From positions 1,343,340 to 1,407,339 of the forward strand of contig OX638356.1 of NCBI GenBank assembly GCA_951813395.1: a DNA stretch of 64,000 bases, written 5' to 3'. Numbering within the stretch: position 1 is the first letter of the stretch; each line of letters starts with the position of its first letter. The stretch comes from Longimicrobiales bacterium (GTDB lineage Bacteria; Gemmatimonadota; Gemmatimonadetes; Longimicrobiales; Gaopeijiaceae). Below the pieces are notes generated by a model that saw only the letters and a program-made list of their open reading frames with translations, had not been told where the DNA came from and ran no database searches. A program made the position numbers and the translations under genes. Positions 62,860-64,000 of this stretch are shown here, in pieces.

Positions 62860-64000
62860 ATGCCCACCCGCCCTCGTTCGCCTCGCGTCCCCCTCTCCCC
62901 CCTCCCCGTCACCCTCGCGGCCACCATGGCTGTCGCCTGCGCCCAGGGAGACTCCGCTGCCGAGGCCGACGACCTCACCACCACCATCGACACCATCAAC
63001 GGCGTCCTCCACGTCACCACCGCCGGCACCCCTCCCGAGTGGCAACTCACCCAGGTCGTCTCCATCGGCCCCAGCTCCGTCACGGAACAGGAGACTCCCG
63101 ACGAATTCGGCCGTGTCAGTTCCGTCGCCCTCGGCCCCGACGGGACCGTCTTCGTCGCGGACGCCGCGAACCGCGAGATCCGCGTCTTCGGTCTGGACGG
63201 GGCGCACCTCCGCACCTTCGGGCGACAAGGCGAAGGGCCCGGCGAGTTCACAAGCATCTATTCGATCGCCTGGGCTGGGGACCGGCTTCTTGTCTTCGAC
63301 CCGCCGCTGGGCCGCATCGGCGAGTTCTCGGCCGAGGGCGAGTGGCTCGGCCAGAGGACAACCGCGGGAGGTCTGACCGGCAGCGGAATCCGGTTCTACA
63401 CGGTCGGGGCTGACGAGGTCTTTCGCTTTGCCCTCCGTTCGGATATGGAATCCCAGTGGGTAGGCCTCGACAGCCGCGGCGACACCGGCGACACCTTGCC
63501 CTACCTGCGGGCTCCTGAGGACCTGCCGGGCGCGACCCCTGCCCTTGTCTGCCGGTACGAGGGGGGAATCGGCTTCTACCCGCACACCGTCGGAGCGAAG
63601 TTGGTGCAGCAGCCGGCCTCCGGTGGAATCATGTACTCCGCGTGGGGGTACTTCTATCGGATCGCCGTAACAGCGGCCGGCGGCGACACCCTGCGCGTGA
63701 TTGAGCGTGACTTGCCGACCGAGCCGATCACGGCCGAGGAGTGGGCAGCCGGAAGCGCGGATTTCGAGGAGTTTCGGGAGCGGAGACCGGACGCCTCCTG
63801 CAACCCCCGAAGCTACAGCCGGCCGGATCGCAAACCATTCATCGAAGAGATCTTCGTGGCTCCCGACGGCAAGTTGTGGGTCGAAGTCATCCGCACCGTG
63901 GGCAACCGCTGGGAGTTCTTCGATTCAGAGGGGAGGCTGCTCGGCAGCGTGCCCGCCGTCCCGTACAAGGAGCGTACGGTTCCGGTATTCCGTGGCGATC
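62860..64000 (+). CDS. Six-bladed beta-propeller lipoprotein, truncated by window edge
   Basis: The plus-strand frame runs to the window end, at least 380 residues. ATGs at 62839, 62842 and 62860 are possible; the last gives the most compact N-terminus. The signal ends LAATMAVACAQGDS (lipobox-like VAC). The mature part has NHL/6-bladed repeats: EFGRVSSVALGPDGTVFVADAANREIRVFGLDGAHLRTFGRQGEGPGEF, SIAWAGDRLLVFDPPLGRIGEF and IEEIFVAPDGKLWVEV. It is the same type as the product of 44408-45730. Confidence 0.75.
   Translation, partial: MPTRPRSPRVPLSPLPVTLAATMAVACAQGDSAAEADDLTTTIDTINGVLHVTTAGTPPEWQLTQVVSIGPSSVTEQETPDEFGRVSSVALGPDGTVFVADAANREIRVFGLDGAHLRTFGRQGEGPGEFTSIYSIAWAGDRLLVFDPPLGRIGEFSAEGEWLGQRTTAGGLTGSGIRFYTVGADEVFRFALRSDMESQWVGLDSRGDTGDTLPYLRAPEDLPGATPALVCRYEGGIGFYPHTVGAKLVQQPASGGIMYSAWGYFYRIAVTAAGGDTLRVIERDLPTEPITAEEWAAGSADFEEFRERRPDASCNPRSYSRPDRKPFIEEIFVAPDGKLWVEVIRTVGNRWEFFDSEGRLLGSVPAVPYKERTVPVFRGD

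Overview
The window is high-G+C, gene-dense bacterial DNA with a Gram-negative envelope gene set: a complete tol-pal cluster, lptD, lolA, lnt, tatA/tatC, and many lipoproteins and Sec or Tat signal peptides. Gene content and order (tsaE-tsaB-rimI after uvrB, tolQRAB-pal-cpoB-nrdR-tatC-lptD, aroQ-efp-accBC-comB-ftsK-lolA-rimO, abundant quinoproteins, six-bladed propeller lipoproteins, DUF6152) fit best with a Gemmatimonadota-like member of the FCB group. That assignment is inference from gene content only; no rRNA gene is present.

Layout. 1-5.3 kb (minus): a carbohydrate-uptake operon of glycosidase, MalK-type ATPase, solute-binding lipoprotein and a membrane protein cut by the window edge. 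5.4-11.4 kb (plus): a bifunctional Rel/SpoT enzyme, uvrB, and the tsaE-tsaB-rimI cluster. 11.5-22 kb (plus): an epimerase, the tol-pal genes, nrdR, tatC and an LptD-like protein, mostly joined by 4-bp ATGA/GTGA overlaps. 22-26 kb: a fibronectin-type lipoprotein, a glutamate formimidoyltransferase, a polyprenyl synthase, a DUF4321 protein and tatA. 26-28 kb (minus): a PpiD/SurA-like foldase whose mRNA probably begins with a very stable hairpin. 28.3-39.6 kb (plus): aroQ, efp, accB, accC, comB, ftsK, lolA, rimO, an oxidoreductase, lnt and greA.

From 39.6 kb the region becomes accessory and is the most unusual. It holds a single-ORF fusion of a PQQ quinoprotein dehydrogenase to a serine beta-lactamase-type hydrolase, divergent from a c-type cytochrome lipoprotein and two paralogous small membrane proteins. 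A lower-G+C propeller gene follows. Next comes a minus-strand operon with a quinohaemoprotein (cytochrome c plus PQQ propeller), two secreted proteins and a DUF6152 protein, preceded by a possible leader with a micro-ORF and an intrinsic terminator.

50.7-64 kb carries catabolic, transport and regulatory genes: a YtcJ-type amidohydrolase with an extra C-terminal domain, an M50B-like membrane protease, a TlpA thioredoxin lipoprotein, an APC permease fused to universal-stress domains, a Tat-exported M19-like dipeptidase with altered metal sites, a GlpD-like dehydrogenase, a DinB protein, an ornithine cyclodeaminase homologue, a HigBA toxin-antitoxin pair, two gene remnants and a truncated propeller lipoprotein. 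No rRNA, tRNA, CRISPR array or insertion sequence was recognised. A recurrent TAnnTT core upstream of many transcription units suggests a house-keeping promoter resembling the Bacteroidota -7 box.
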